From Lampropedia puyangensis (lineage in GTDB: Bacteria > Pseudomonadota > Gammaproteobacteria > Burkholderiales > Burkholderiaceae_C): a stretch of DNA of 64,000 nucleotides. Location of the stretch: the NCBI RefSeq assembly GCF_004833285.1, contig NZ_STFG01000001.1, positions 248,001-312,000 of the forward strand. Direction: 5' to 3'. Within the stretch, counting starts at the first letter, position 1. Each line of letters opens with the position of its first letter. The notes beneath the pieces were generated by a model, which was not told the origin of the DNA, searched no databases, and saw only the letters and a list, made by a program, of their open reading frames with translations. Positions 15,293 through 23,712 of this stretch are shown here, piece by piece. A program made the translations under genes and the position numbers.

Positions 15293-15351
15293 GCCTAACG
15301 TAATAGGTAAGCCGCCCGCTTTAGCGGGTCGGCTTGAGCGACGGGTTAGGT
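15293..15351 (-). repeat. attC 5, distinct type
   Basis: Cores GCCTAAC (15293-15299) and GTTAGGT (15345-15351) flank AAGCCGCCCGCTTTAGCGGGTCGGCTT. It is the attC of the small membrane protein cassette; that gene's stop codon lies inside it. Confidence 0.92.
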
Positions 15352-15623
15352 GCAACCTTCGTCCAGCAGACGATTGCAACACACCCTAAAAATATGAACA
15401 ACGACAGATCTGTAAAAATGCGCACAACCGGATAACCCCAAGGGAAGTCAATAAAAAAACCTGAAACTCTGGAACCGTAGATTACGTACTGCATTCCGAT
15501 GGAATGGACAATGCAAGCGGAGGCCATGATTAAGCCAAGCATCTTGTTCCCTCGCACATAAACGCCAATGGCGGAGAGCAAGCTAACTGACACCAATGCA
15601 AAGAAGTGAAGGTGCTGGAGCAT
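15321..15623 (-). CDS. integron cassette protein, small membrane protein
   Basis: The 100-residue product has three predicted membrane segments (HFFALVSVSLLSAIGVYV; MLGLIMASACIVHSIGMQYVIY; FTDLSLFIFLGCVAIVCW). The final residues PNPSLKPTR are encoded by the attC itself, because translation runs into attC 5 before stopping. I chose ATG 15623, the first start inside the cassette, only 6 bases from the neighbouring attC core; the longer frame to 15704 is attC sequence read through. No recognisable family. With so short a leader, translation probably depends on an array-wide transcript. Confidence 0.65.
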   Translation of the reverse strand: MLQHLHFFALVSVSLLSAIGVYVRGNKMLGLIMASACIVHSIGMQYVIYGSRVSGFFIDFPWGYPVVRIFTDLSLFIFLGCVAIVCWTKVAPNPSLKPTR

Positions 15624-15628
15624 ATGAC

Positions 15629-15684
15629 ACCTAACGTTTGAGCTAAGCGGCTGCGAAGCAGTCCGCTTGAGCGATGGGTTAGGA
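15629..15684 (-). repeat. attC 6 of the common type
   Basis: Cores ACCTAAC (15629-15635) and GTTAGGA (15678-15684) with the shared palindrome. Belongs to ORF-less copy 4. Confidence 0.92.
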
Positions 15685-15873
15685 CGGTGAAATAACCGAC
15701 CCAACGTGAAAAATAAAGCTGCATGGTAGCGCCAAGCGCAACGCTAAAACAGAAACTACGCGAAGCGAAAAGAATAAGCGCTTTGATAGCTATGCCAACT
15801 GCGCGCTGCATTGCCAAAACCGGAGCAATGCTTGTAACTGAAAACCCAACGTTGCAAGGAATGCAAAGCACAC
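15685..15873 (-). repeat. ORF-less cassette, copy 4
   Basis: A 189-base body. The central hairpin is altered (TTGATAGCTATGCCAA) but TAGCG...CGCTA with the T-rich follow-on is kept. Its distal 80 bases match copy 3 almost exactly. Confidence 0.75.
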
Positions 15874-15929
15874 GCCTAACGTTTGAGCTAAGCGGCTGCG
15901 AAGCAGTCCGCTTGAGTGAAGGGTTAGGA
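15874..15929 (-). repeat. attC 7 of the common type
   Basis: Cores GCCTAAC (15874-15880) and GTTAGGA (15923-15929) with the shared palindrome. Belongs to ORF-less copy 5. Confidence 0.92.
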
Positions 15930-16116
15930 GGTGAAGTAACCGACCCAACGTGAAAAATAAAGCTACATGGTAGCGGCAAGCGCAACGCTAAAAACCGAAA
16001 CCACGCGCAGCGAAAAGAACAAGCGCTTTGGCAACTATGCCAACTGCGCGTTGCATGCCAAAACCGGCGCATTGCTTGCAACAGAAAACTGACTTTGCAA
16101 GGAATGCGAAGTGCAC
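15930..16116 (-). repeat. ORF-less cassette, copy 5 (identical to copy 2)
   Basis: Identical to copy 2 over its full length and into the attC sites on both sides, 1396 bases away. This points to recent copying within the array. Confidence 0.8.
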
Positions 16117-16172
16117 GTCTAACGTTTGAGCTAAGCGGCTGCGAAGCAGTCCGCTTGAGTGAAGGGTTAGGA
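16117..16172 (-). repeat. attC 8 of the common type
   Basis: Cores GTCTAAC (16117-16123) and GTTAGGA (16166-16172) with the shared palindrome. It ends the cassette nearest the integrase. Confidence 0.92.
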
Positions 16173-16362
16173 AGGTGAAGTAACCGACCCAACGTGAAAA
16201 ATAAAGCTACATGGTAGCGGCAAGCGCAACGCTAAAACCTGCAACCACGCGAAGCGAAAAGAATAAGCGCTTTGGCAACCATGCCAACGACACGTTGCAT
16301 TGCCAAAACCGGCGGAATGCCTGCAATTGAAAACCCAACTTTGCAAGGAAAGCGAAGCAAAC
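16173..16362 (-). repeat. ORF-less cassette, copy 6 (first in array)
   Basis: A 190-base body lying directly at attI, so by integron logic the most recently inserted cassette. Hairpin TTGGCA-ACCA-TGCCAA and stem TAGCG...CGCTA are intact. Confidence 0.75.
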
Positions 16363-16475
16363 GCCTAACTAGAATTAGAAAGCCTGCATTTTGCTGAGTT
16401 ACACCGCCTAATGCAACCTGAGGTTCTTACCTACATAGGGAAAACAAGCTTGCAGGCCTATTAGGCAGGCCTAAA
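16363..16475 (-). promoter_or_regulatory. attI region with repeated GCCTAA core motifs
   Basis: The insertion core is GCCTAAC at 16363-16369 (GTTAGGC on the minus strand). Further copies of a GCCTAA/GCCTAT motif in the same orientation lie at 16406, 16456 and 16469; the one at 16456 forms the palindrome GCCTA-T-TAGGC. They resemble the direct-repeat integrase-binding sites of known attI regions and lie between the array and intI. Confidence 0.65.
16388..16416 (-). promoter_or_regulatory. candidate cassette promoter Pc
   Basis: On the minus strand TTGCAT (16416-16411), a 17-base spacer and CAAAAT (16393-16388) form a weak sigma-70-like promoter directed into the array, with its -10 about 20 bases before the insertion core. 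The match is only 3/6 and 4/6, so position and spacing are the main support. Confidence 0.3.
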
Positions 16476-16484
16476 AATTTGCGG

Positions 16485-17477
16485 ATGGATACACCGCAGC
16501 AGCCCCCTAAATTACTGACTCGCATGCGTGAGCATTTGCGTGTTCGCCGCTATAGCTTGCGTACCGAGCAGGCGTATTTGGACTGGGTAAAGCGCTTTAT
16601 TTTGTTTCATGGCAAGCGACACCCCAGCGACATGGGCGCTGGTGAAGTTCAGGCGTTTTTAACGCATTTGGCAGTGGAGCGGCATGTTTCTGCTTCAACG
16701 CAGAATCAAGCGAAATCGGCCATTTTGTATTTGTACCAACAGGTGTTGCAGATTGATCTGCCTTGGCTTGATGAGGTGGTGCAGGCCAAAACACCGAAAC
16801 GTTTGCCGGTGGTGCTGACGCCTGTTGAGGTTCGCGAGTTGCTGCTGCACATGGAAGGTACGCCTGCGCTGGTGGCTCATTTGTTGTACGGCACGGGGAT
16901 GCGCTTGCTGGAAGGTTTGCGCTTACGCGTCAAAGACATCGAATTCACGCGGTGCGAAATTGTGGTGCGCGAAGGCAAGGGCAACAAAGACCGCGTGACA
17001 GTATTGCCTGAAAATTTGTTGTTGCCGTTAAAGGCGCAGCTGCAAAAGGTACGTGTTTTGCATGAGAAGGATGTGTTGGCCGGGTTCGGGAGAGTGTATT
17101 TGCCGCATGCGCTGGCGGTAAAGTACCCAGAGGCAGATCGCAGTTGGGCTTGGCAATGGGTGTTTCCGTCGCCGGTTCGCTCGATTGACCCTAGGCCAGA
17201 TCCGCGCACGGGGGAGTTGATGGAGCGCAGGCACCACGTGCTGGAGACTTCTATTCAACGAGGTGTGCGCGATGCGGCACGTAAGGCCAAGATTGATAAG
17301 CCTGTATCACCCCATGTATTGCGCCATTCGTTCGCCACGCATTTACTGCAAGCGGGCTATGACATTCGCACGGTGCAAGAGTTGCTGGGGCATGCGGATG
17401 TGAGTACAACGATGATTTATACGCATGTGCTCAACAAAGGCGGGCGAGGTATTTTGAGCCCGTTGGATGCGCTGTAG
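16485..17477 (+). CDS. intI: integron integrase (tyrosine recombinase)
   Basis: IntI recombines attC with attI, capturing and shuffling gene cassettes. The 330-residue product has an N-terminal SAM-like core-binding domain (to about 105) and a catalytic domain with all tyrosine-recombinase residues: Arg140 (YGTGMR), Lys near 165-168, His277 and Arg280 (PHVLRHSF), His303 (LLGHADV) and Tyr312 (MIYTHV). The insert that separates IntI from XerC/D is present at about 206-240 ([32 protein letters not shown]), so this is a true integron integrase and looks intact. ATG 16485 is preferred over TTG 16479; neither has a clear ribosome site. It is divergent from the cassettes, the classical layout. No LexA box was seen upstream. 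Confidence 0.95.
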   Translation: MDTPQQPPKLLTRMREHLRVRRYSLRTEQAYLDWVKRFILFHGKRHPSDMGAGEVQAFLTHLAVERHVSASTQNQAKSAILYLYQQVLQIDLPWLDEVVQAKTPKRLPVVLTPVEVRELLLHMEGTPALVAHLLYGTGMRLLEGLRLRVKDIEFTRCEIVVREGKGNKDRVTVLPENLLLPLKAQLQKVRVLHEKDVLAGFGRVYLPHALAVKYPEADRSWAWQWVFPSPVRSIDPRPDPRTGELMERRHHVLETSIQRGVRDAARKAKIDKPVSPHVLRHSFATHLLQAGYDIRTVQELLGHADVSTTMIYTHVLNKGGRGILSPLDAL

Positions 17478-17560
17478 TGACGGCTGTCAACACTGTTTGG
17501 TTTGTATGGTGGTTGGGTTTTGCTTTGGTATTTTTACTGAAGCAAGTTTTTTTGCAGTAA

Positions 17561-17590
17561 AGGCTTTGACAAGTTCAACCTGAACGGTGA
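17561..17590 (+). repeat. short dispersed-type repeat, copy 1
   Basis: AGGCTTTGACAAGTTCAACC followed by TGAACGGTGA. It matches the copy at 17761 at about three quarters of positions and resembles the CTTCGACAAGCTCAGCC-GAACGG element found in many Burkholderiales genomes. Confidence 0.6.
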
Positions 17591-17760
17591 AGAGGCGGCA
17601 TAACAATTTTTCGACTGCGTGTATCTATGGTTGTTGATGGCTAGCTGAAATTCGGCTGGTTTGCCGAGATTTGTCGTAATGCCTATCGCCACCTCCACCT
17701 ATCACCCTTGATTGGTTTGCAAAGTGTTTTTTTCAGAGAGGGCTTGACTTGGGGGCATCA

Positions 17761-17790
17761 AGGCTTCGACAGACTCAGCCCGAACGGTGG
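17761..17790 (+). repeat. short dispersed-type repeat, copy 2
   Basis: AGGCTTCGACAGACTCAGCC followed by CGAACGGTGG, exactly 200 bases from copy 1 and in the same orientation. This copy is closer to the common genomic element. Confidence 0.6.
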
Positions 17791-18045
17791 GGAAGTGCAG
17801 CTGCCGCGATCCAGGGCTGTATTGAGCTTCTGTTGGTTGCAAGGCAACGGTTTTGCTCAGTGTTGATGAATGAGATGGGTGGCATTCGGTTGTATTGGAT
17901 TCCGTGCCATTTCATCCTATGTCATGCAATAGCAAGTCTTTGGTAAACGCCTACCCTGAGTCTATAGTTGGCTAGACGGGTAGGGCAGCCATGAACATGA
18001 AAAGCACAGCTGCCCGTATGGTGCTGCGCTTTGCTATAGATCGGG

Positions 18046-19011
18046 CTAATTCAACTCCGGCAGCATGAGCGGGTTGACGCCGCTGCGGGCGATGCCTTTG
18101 GCGTCCATTTCAGCATCTAAGGCAAGGGTGGCGAGATCGTCGGCCACCACGTCGATTTGGTTGTCGACTTGTTGGTAAAACGCTTTGAGGTAGCTGCCAC
18201 AGTCGCCACAGGTTTCGGCTTTGACGGCAGCTTTCTCTGTTTCCAAGCACCAGTAATCGAGTTTGCCACCACTGTCGCAGCTGGTGCAACGTACGCGCAC
18301 GATGTGCCAGAGGCTTTCGCATAAGCTGCATTGCACGTAGCGCACGCCCGCTTCTGCGCCGCCCAGCACAAGGCTGCCGGTGGGGGCATGGCTGCAAATT
18401 GGGCATACATGGCGATCTTGTCCTTTTGCAACGCCGGTTGCTGGCAGGCGGCTGGCCAGTTGTCGCCAGTAAAGGCTCAACGCACTCCACAGAATTTGCG
18501 CTACGCCAGCATCTGGCATCGCGATTTTTGGATGGGCGATAGCGGCCTGCTCTTCATCAACGTCACCGCGCAAGGCTGTCAGCACGGCGTTCGCCCAAGC
18601 TTGGCGCTGTGGCACATCGCTGTGCTGCAGGGTGGCGATAGCCTGTGCCACAGCGTCGCTGCGCATACTGGGGCGGGAGTTGAGCTGTGCAAGCAGGGCA
18701 TCCAGCAGCTGGAGCCAATGGCCCGTACGCGCGAAGTGCGCGCTGTGCAAAGGGGCGTAGGCTTGCTCTAAGGCACTGGCCAGTAGCGCGATCTCGGCAT
18801 CAGGTAATGGCCTGGCTTGGGCGACGGCTTGTTGCGCGTCGCTCAGATCTGCTGCCCAGCCAAGGTAATCGGCCATGGCGTGGTTTGTCGCGAGCTGGCG
18901 CAGTCGCTCTGCGCGCTTGGCATAGGGCAACTCCAGCGGGGGCAGCTTAATAGGGGCAATGTGCCCCACGCCAGCACTGCGTTCAGACTCGGGGACGATG
19001 CGGATGCTCAT
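18046..19011 (-). CDS. fdhE: formate dehydrogenase accessory protein FdhE
   Basis: FdhE is a cytosolic iron-binding protein needed to mature respiratory formate dehydrogenase, probably by handling its Fe-S centres. The 321-residue product has the family's helical N-terminal half and a C-terminal half with four CxxC pairs: CPIC, CSLC, CTSC and CGDC (roughly residues 203-270). Length is near that of E. coli FdhE (309). Its ATG overlaps the stop of the gamma-subunit gene (ATGA), so it is the fourth gene of the fdh operon. Confidence 0.93.
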   Translation of the reverse strand: MSIRIVPESERSAGVGHIAPIKLPPLELPYAKRAERLRQLATNHAMADYLGWAADLSDAQQAVAQARPLPDAEIALLASALEQAYAPLHSAHFARTGHWLQLLDALLAQLNSRPSMRSDAVAQAIATLQHSDVPQRQAWANAVLTALRGDVDEEQAAIAHPKIAMPDAGVAQILWSALSLYWRQLASRLPATGVAKGQDRHVCPICSHAPTGSLVLGGAEAGVRYVQCSLCESLWHIVRVRCTSCDSGGKLDYWCLETEKAAVKAETCGDCGSYLKAFYQQVDNQIDVVADDLATLALDAEMDAKGIARSGVNPLMLPELN

Positions 19012-19724
19012 GCTGCGCCTTTGGCTTTTTTGCGGTTGGGTGCTGGCTGATGGGGCTTACCTTTGGCCTTTGGGCTTGCAGTGGCTGCAGCGGTTGAGCC
19101 CGCTTGTTTGGCAAGCAATTGTTCATGCCAACGGTCGTGGTGGGTACGCGCCCACTTGTGGGTGACGTAGCCGGTGACCATGCCGCGAATAGAGCCTTTG
19201 ACCCAGAAGGCAAGGTAGATATGGCCCACGATCAGTAGCATCAAGCTGACGCCTGCAACGGCATGCGCCAGAATAGCCCAGCGCAATACCGGGATGGGGA
19301 AGAGGTGCGCAAAGTAGGCACGCCACATCATCAAGCCACTGATAAGCAAGATGGTGATGAGACTCATGATGCCCCAGAACAGCACTTTTTGACCGGCGTT
19401 GTACTTCCCAATGCGCAGGGGCTTGTGGTCGCCCGCCAAAACAGCAGGGGCGTTTTTCACCCAAATGGCATCTTCTTTTTCAAAGAGGTTGTATTTGACA
19501 AAGCGCACAAACAAAAAGCACAGCGCCAAAAACACCACAATGCCAAAAATGGGGTGCAGCAGTCTTGCCATTTGTGGCGTGCCAAACACGCGGTTGAGCC
19601 AGTTCAAGCTGGGAAAAACCCACGACAGCCCTGACATCGCCACAAGGAAAAAACACACGACCATGGACCAGTGGCACAAACGGTCAATCAGTGGGGTGCG
19701 TTTGATCATCAGGTCTTTTCTCAT
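19008..19724 (-). CDS. fdoI: formate dehydrogenase cytochrome b556 (gamma) subunit
   Basis: The 238-residue product is an integral membrane cytochrome b of the FdnI/FdoI type, which passes electrons from the Fe-S subunit to quinone. Four membrane segments are visible ([80 protein letters not shown]) with histidines suited to bind two b haems ([31 protein letters not shown]). The tail is rich in Lys and Ala and is longer than in E. coli. The start overlaps the beta-subunit stop by ATGA, indicating coupled translation. Confidence 0.93.
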   Translation of the reverse strand: MRKDLMIKRTPLIDRLCHWSMVVCFFLVAMSGLSWVFPSLNWLNRVFGTPQMARLLHPIFGIVVFLALCFLFVRFVKYNLFEKEDAIWVKNAPAVLAGDHKPLRIGKYNAGQKVLFWGIMSLITILLISGLMMWRAYFAHLFPIPVLRWAILAHAVAGVSLMLLIVGHIYLAFWVKGSIRGMVTGYVTHKWARTHHDRWHEQLLAKQAGSTAAATASPKAKGKPHQPAPNRKKAKGAA

Positions 19725-20644
19725 GCTTTGTCTCCTGCTGTGCTGTGGGGTGCATGGCCATCGTCGCCATGCGCGTCGTCACCGTCATCCACCTCGTTCG
19801 GCCCTGCGGCCATATAGTGCGCGGCAGCGCCAGCCAGCGCGGCAACAAAGCCTACTGCAGCCAGTGGCTTGAAGGCGCCTTTCCAGCCTTCAACAACGCC
19901 GCTGATTTTGGGATCGTTGGGCAGCTTGTGGTAAAGCTCAGGCTGCTCTGCATGTTGCAACACATACATGACGTGGGTGCCACCCACGCCTTGCGGGTTG
20001 TAGACGCCTGCGTTTTCAACACCGCGCTCTTTCATCTCTGCCACGCGGCCTTCGGCCTTGATGAGCATGTCTTCTTTCGTGCCGAAAGAAATCGCGCCGG
20101 TGGGGCAGGTTTTCACACATGCGGGCTCTTGGCCAACGGCTACGCGGTCAGAGCACAGTGTGCATTTGTAGGCTTTGTTGTCCTTCTTGCTGATGCGTGG
20201 CACATCGAACGGACAGCCTGCCACGCAGTAACCGCAGCCAATGCATTCTTCAGACTGGAAGTCCACAATGCCGTTGGCGTACTGGATGATGGCGCCGGGC
20301 TGTGGGCAGGCTTTGAGACAGCCCGGGTCTTCGCAGTGCATACAGCCGTCCTTGCGGATCAGCCATTCCAGTTTGCCTTTTTCATTGACGTGCTCGTCAA
20401 AGCGCATCAGCGTCCAAGTCTCAGGAGAGAGGTCGCGCGGGTTGTCATACACGCCGAAGTTCTCCCCCACGTCTTCGCGCAGGTCATTCCATTCGGAACA
20501 AGCCACCTGGCAGGCTTTGCAGCCAATGCAGGTGCTGACGTCGATGAGTTTGGCTACTTCGGGCTTGTGGTCCCGTGCGCGGGCGGCTGGCGTGAGGCTG
20601 TTCGTAGCGGAGCGCCGAATAATGTCTTGTGATTGCATGCTCAT
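19721..20644 (-). CDS. fdoH: formate dehydrogenase iron-sulfur (beta) subunit
   Basis: The 307-residue product carries four [4Fe-4S] cluster motifs that wire the alpha subunit to the cytochrome: [46 protein letters not shown] and CTLCSDR with CVKTCP. A C-terminal hydrophobic helix ([20 protein letters not shown]) anchors it in the membrane, as in FdnH/FdoH. The final segment is Asp/His-rich ([17 protein letters not shown]), an addition I do not recognise in E. coli. Start may be at 20644 or the second Met at 20638. It lies 11 bases after the alpha subunit. Confidence 0.94.
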   Translation of the reverse strand: MSMQSQDIIRRSATNSLTPAARARDHKPEVAKLIDVSTCIGCKACQVACSEWNDLREDVGENFGVYDNPRDLSPETWTLMRFDEHVNEKGKLEWLIRKDGCMHCEDPGCLKACPQPGAIIQYANGIVDFQSEECIGCGYCVAGCPFDVPRISKKDNKAYKCTLCSDRVAVGQEPACVKTCPTGAISFGTKEDMLIKAEGRVAEMKERGVENAGVYNPQGVGGTHVMYVLQHAEQPELYHKLPNDPKISGVVEGWKGAFKPLAAVGFVAALAGAAAHYMAAGPNEVDDGDDAHGDDGHAPHSTAGDKA

Positions 20645-20655
20645 GGTGGGGCTCC

Positions 20656-23600
20656 TTACGCTTTCTCTACGTCAACCAAGAAGGCTTTGAACTCAGGGGT
20701 TTGGGCATTGGCATCGCCAATACCGGGGCTGAGCGTATTGGCCAAAAAACCCTTGCGGGTCGTGCCTTCATACCCCCAGTGGCATGGAATACCGATTTGC
20801 TCCAGTTCCTGCCCATCGACTTGCAATGTCATCACGCGCTTGGTCACGACTGCCTTGCCACGAATAAAGCCGCGCTGGCTGGAGACTTTGATCACATCGC
20901 CAGCTTTGATGCCTTTTTTGGCCGCAAGCTTTTCGCTCAATTCGACAAACTGTTCAGGCTGCACAATGGCATTCAGACGCGAGTGTTTGGTCCAGTGGCG
21001 GAACATCTCTGTAATCGAATAGGTGGTGGCCACATACGGGAAGTTTTCACGTGTGCCAATGCGGGCGGCATCGTCAGCAAAAATACGGGCCACAGGGCTC
21101 TTGCTGACTTTAGGGTGCAGCGGGTTGGCCGCCAGCGGACTTTCGGTGGGCTCGTAGTGTTCGGGGAAGGGGCCATCGACCATGCCTTTGGCTGAGAACA
21201 AACGCCCCAAGCCTTCTGGCAGCATGATGAAAGGGCTGACGCCACTGTTAGGCGGTGAGCCTGCTGGGTAGTCGGCCACATCTGCGCCAGCCCATTTTTT
21301 ACCATCCCAGTGCAGCAATTGGCGTTTGGGGTCCCAAGGTTTTCCTGCAGGGTCGAGCGAAGCACGGTTGTACAAAATGCGGCGGTTCGCTGGCCATGCC
21401 CAAGCCCAGCCGGGCGTGTTGCCCAAGCCCGTGTCGGTGTTATCGCGGCGCGCCATTTGGTTGCCCGCTTCAGTCCAGGATCCAGCAAAAATCCAGCAGT
21501 AGCTGGCGGTGGTGCCGTCATCACGCAGTTGCCCAAAGTCAGACAGCAACTGCCCTTTCTTCAAGATCAACTGGCCTTTGTCGTCATAGAGGTCAGCCAA
21601 TGCGTAGCCGTTGGCTTCTTTGGCCACTTCCTCAGGGTGCGGGTCAAACGGGTTGTGGTAGTCCCAACGCATGTTGAGCACTTGCTCAGGGCAGGCGCCG
21701 CCTTCGGTTTGGTAGAGCTCGCGCAGGCGCATGAAGATGCCGCCCAAAATGCGGCCATCGTGGCGTGCCTCGTATGGGGGCTCTTGCCCGGCCCAGTGCC
21801 ATTGCAGCCAGCGGCCTGAGTTGACGATGGCGCCGTTCTCTTCCGCAAAACAAGAGGATGGCAGACGGAAAACGGTGGTCTGAATGTCGGCAGGATTGAC
21901 GTCGTTGAATTCGCCGTGGTTTTGCCAGAAAGTCGAGGTTTCGGTTTGCAGCGGGTCAATGATGACCAGAAATTTCAGCTTCGAGAGCGCATCGCGCACT
22001 TTGCGCGAGTCCGGCATGGCTGCAACGGGGTTAAAACCTTGTGCGATATAGCCGTTGACCTTGCCGCGGTACATCAGGTCAAAATAAGCAAGCATGTCGT
22101 AGCTGCGATCCCATTTGGGCAGCCAGTCGTAACCCCAGTTGTTCTCGCGCGTGGCGTGTTCGCCCCACAGGTCTTTCATCAAACTGACAAAGAAGGCTGG
22201 GGTGTTTTTCCAGAAGTTGACCTGACCGGGCAGTTCAGCCTTGGGAGTGGTGGCCGCCAAGAAGCCATCGAGCGTTTGCTGGTGGTCTTGTGGCAAATTC
22301 ATATAGCCTGGCAAGCGCGTGGAAAGCAGCCCCAAGTCTGTATAGCCTTGAATGTTGGAGTGCCCGCGCAGCGCATTCACGCCGCCGCCAGGCATGCCCA
22401 CGTTGCCCAGCAACAATTGAATCATGGCTGCGCCGCGAATGATTTGTGCACCCGCGGTGTGGTGTGTCCAGCCCAGCGCATATAGGAAGGTGGCGGTGCG
22501 GTTGGGCACGCAGGTGGTGGCCAGTTGCTCGCACACATGCAAGAAGTCTTCAACCGGCGTGCCGCAAATGGTGTGCACCATCTCTGGTGTGTAGCGCGCT
22601 ACGTGCTGTTTGAGCTGGTTGATGACGCAGCGCGGGTGCTGCAGCGTTTCGTCTTTCAGGGCATAGCCATCGGCGCCGGTTTCATAGGTCCAGGAGCTGC
22701 GGTCGTAGACTTTTTTGTCTGCGTCGTAGCCGCTAAACAGACCTTCGTCAAAAGCGTAGTCTTCGCGCACTATCAGGCTGGCGTTGGTGTAAGCCTTGAC
22801 GTATTCGTGCTGAATTTTGTCGTTTGACAGCAGGTAGTTGACCACACCCATCAGGAATGCAGCGTCAGAGCCTGCCCGAATGGGCGAGTAGAAGTCGGCT
22901 ACGGCAGCGGTGCGGTTAAAGCGGGGGTCCACCACCATCAAGTGGGCTTTGTTATGTATTTTGGCTTCCACTGCCCATTTAAAACCTACCGGGTGGGCTT
23001 CAGCCGGGTTGCCTCCCATGACCAAAATCACGTTGGCGTGCTGAATGTCGACCCAGTGGTTGGTCATTGCGCCGCGGCCAAAGGATGGAGCTAGAGCTGC
23101 CACGGTCGGGCCGTGGCATAGGCGGGCTTGGCAGTCAAAACCCATCATGCCCAATGCACGGGCGAAGCGGAAATCGAGTACGCCCGTTTCATTCGATGCA
23201 GCAGATGAGGCCAGCATGCCGGAGCTGAGCCAGCGGTTGACCAGCTCACCTTTGTCATTGCGCTCAATGAAGTTGGCGTCGCGGTCATCTTTGAGCAAGC
23301 GCGCAATGCGCTCATTCGCTTCATCCCAAGTGATGCGCTTCCACTCGTTGGTGCCGGCCTCGCGCACTTCTGGGTACTTCAGGCGCTGATCGGAATGGAT
23401 GTAATCCAAAACGCCAGCCCCTTTCGGGCATAGCGAGCCACGGCTGACGGGGTGATCTGGATCACCCTCCACGTGGAAGATGCGCTTCTTGGCGTTTTTG
23501 GCGCCATCGCCCAAGCTGTATAGCAGCATGCCGCAACCGACCGAACAATAGGTGCAGTTGTTGCGTGTTTCAGTGGCGCGCAGCAATTTGTATTGGCGCA

Positions 23601-23712
23601 CTTGCGCCGCTTGCGCAACCGATGGGGCAAAACCCAATGAGATGGCTGTTGCACCAGCGGCGCCCGCGCCGCAGAGCTTGAAAAAGCGTCTTCTACTGTG
23701 ATTGATGGTCAT
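20656..23712 (-). CDS. fdoG: formate dehydrogenase molybdopterin (alpha) subunit, cysteine type
   Basis: The catalytic subunit of a periplasmic, membrane-bound formate:quinone oxidoreductase of the FdnG/FdoG class, 1018 residues from the ATG at 23712. A Tat signal ([11 protein letters not shown], residues 5-15) directs folded export. One [4Fe-4S] cluster is bound by Cys53, Cys56, Cys60 and Cys95. At the position of selenocysteine in E. coli (QARVUHGPT) this protein has Cys199 ([13 protein letters not shown]), so no SECIS element is required and the frame is uninterrupted. Molybdopterin-binding motifs are complete. The ORF extends to 23772 but those 20 residues precede the Tat signal and are unlikely to be used. 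First gene of the operon with fdoH, fdoI and fdhE. Confidence 0.95.
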   Translation of the reverse strand: MTINHSRRRFFKLCGAGAAGATAISLGFAPSVAQAAQVRQYKLLRATETRNNCTYCSVGCGMLLYSLGDGAKNAKKRIFHVEGDPDHPVSRGSLCPKGAGVLDYIHSDQRLKYPEVREAGTNEWKRITWDEANERIARLLKDDRDANFIERNDKGELVNRWLSSGMLASSAASNETGVLDFRFARALGMMGFDCQARLCHGPTVAALAPSFGRGAMTNHWVDIQHANVILVMGGNPAEAHPVGFKWAVEAKIHNKAHLMVVDPRFNRTAAVADFYSPIRAGSDAAFLMGVVNYLLSNDKIQHEYVKAYTNASLIVREDYAFDEGLFSGYDADKKVYDRSSWTYETGADGYALKDETLQHPRCVINQLKQHVARYTPEMVHTICGTPVEDFLHVCEQLATTCVPNRTATFLYALGWTHHTAGAQIIRGAAMIQLLLGNVGMPGGGVNALRGHSNIQGYTDLGLLSTRLPGYMNLPQDHQQTLDGFLAATTPKAELPGQVNFWKNTPAFFVSLMKDLWGEHATRENNWGYDWLPKWDRSYDMLAYFDLMYRGKVNGYIAQGFNPVAAMPDSRKVRDALSKLKFLVIIDPLQTETSTFWQNHGEFNDVNPADIQTTVFRLPSSCFAEENGAIVNSGRWLQWHWAGQEPPYEARHDGRILGGIFMRLRELYQTEGGACPEQVLNMRWDYHNPFDPHPEEVAKEANGYALADLYDDKGQLILKKGQLLSDFGQLRDDGTTASYCWIFAGSWTEAGNQMARRDNTDTGLGNTPGWAWAWPANRRILYNRASLDPAGKPWDPKRQLLHWDGKKWAGADVADYPAGSPPNSGVSPFIMLPEGLGRLFSAKGMVDGPFPEHYEPTESPLAANPLHPKVSKSPVARIFADDAARIGTRENFPYVATTYSITEMFRHWTKHSRLNAIVQPEQFVELSEKLAAKKGIKAGDVIKVSSQRGFIRGKAVVTKRVMTLQVDGQELEQIGIPCHWGYEGTTRKGFLANTLSPGIGDANAQTPEFKAFLVDVEKA

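Larger units (their letters stand above)
17478..18045. other. gene-free region after intI
   Basis: No convincing gene or RNA is seen. The stretch carries two copies of a short dispersed-type repeat (listed separately) and a G/T-rich + strand. Near 17983-18025 GGGCAGC and GCTGCCC could form a loose hairpin after fdhE, without a clear T run. It marks the junction between integron and the formate dehydrogenase operon. Confidence 0.6.

Noticed and set aside
14234-16172. Regular repeats about 245 bases apart, first considered as a CRISPR array or tandem satellite
   Set aside because: Repeats are attC sites with asymmetric cores and the intervening DNA is mostly similar or coding. No cas genes are present, and an integron integrase adjoins.
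15530-16192. A 220-residue minus-strand open frame with the same repeated peptide
   Set aside because: Same reason; its first half duplicates the frame at 14194-14796 because the underlying cassette is duplicated.
17749-17946. A 65-residue + strand open frame after intI
   Set aside because: It begins in a dispersed repeat, has no ribosome site and no resemblance to a protein family.
17978-18030. Terminator for fdhE from GGGCAGC/GCTGCCC
   Set aside because: The loop is about 19 bases and there is no T run on the minus strand.
23100-23130. Possible selenocysteine codon in the formate dehydrogenase alpha gene
   Set aside because: The position is an ordinary Cys codon within LCHGPT; the frame has no internal stop.
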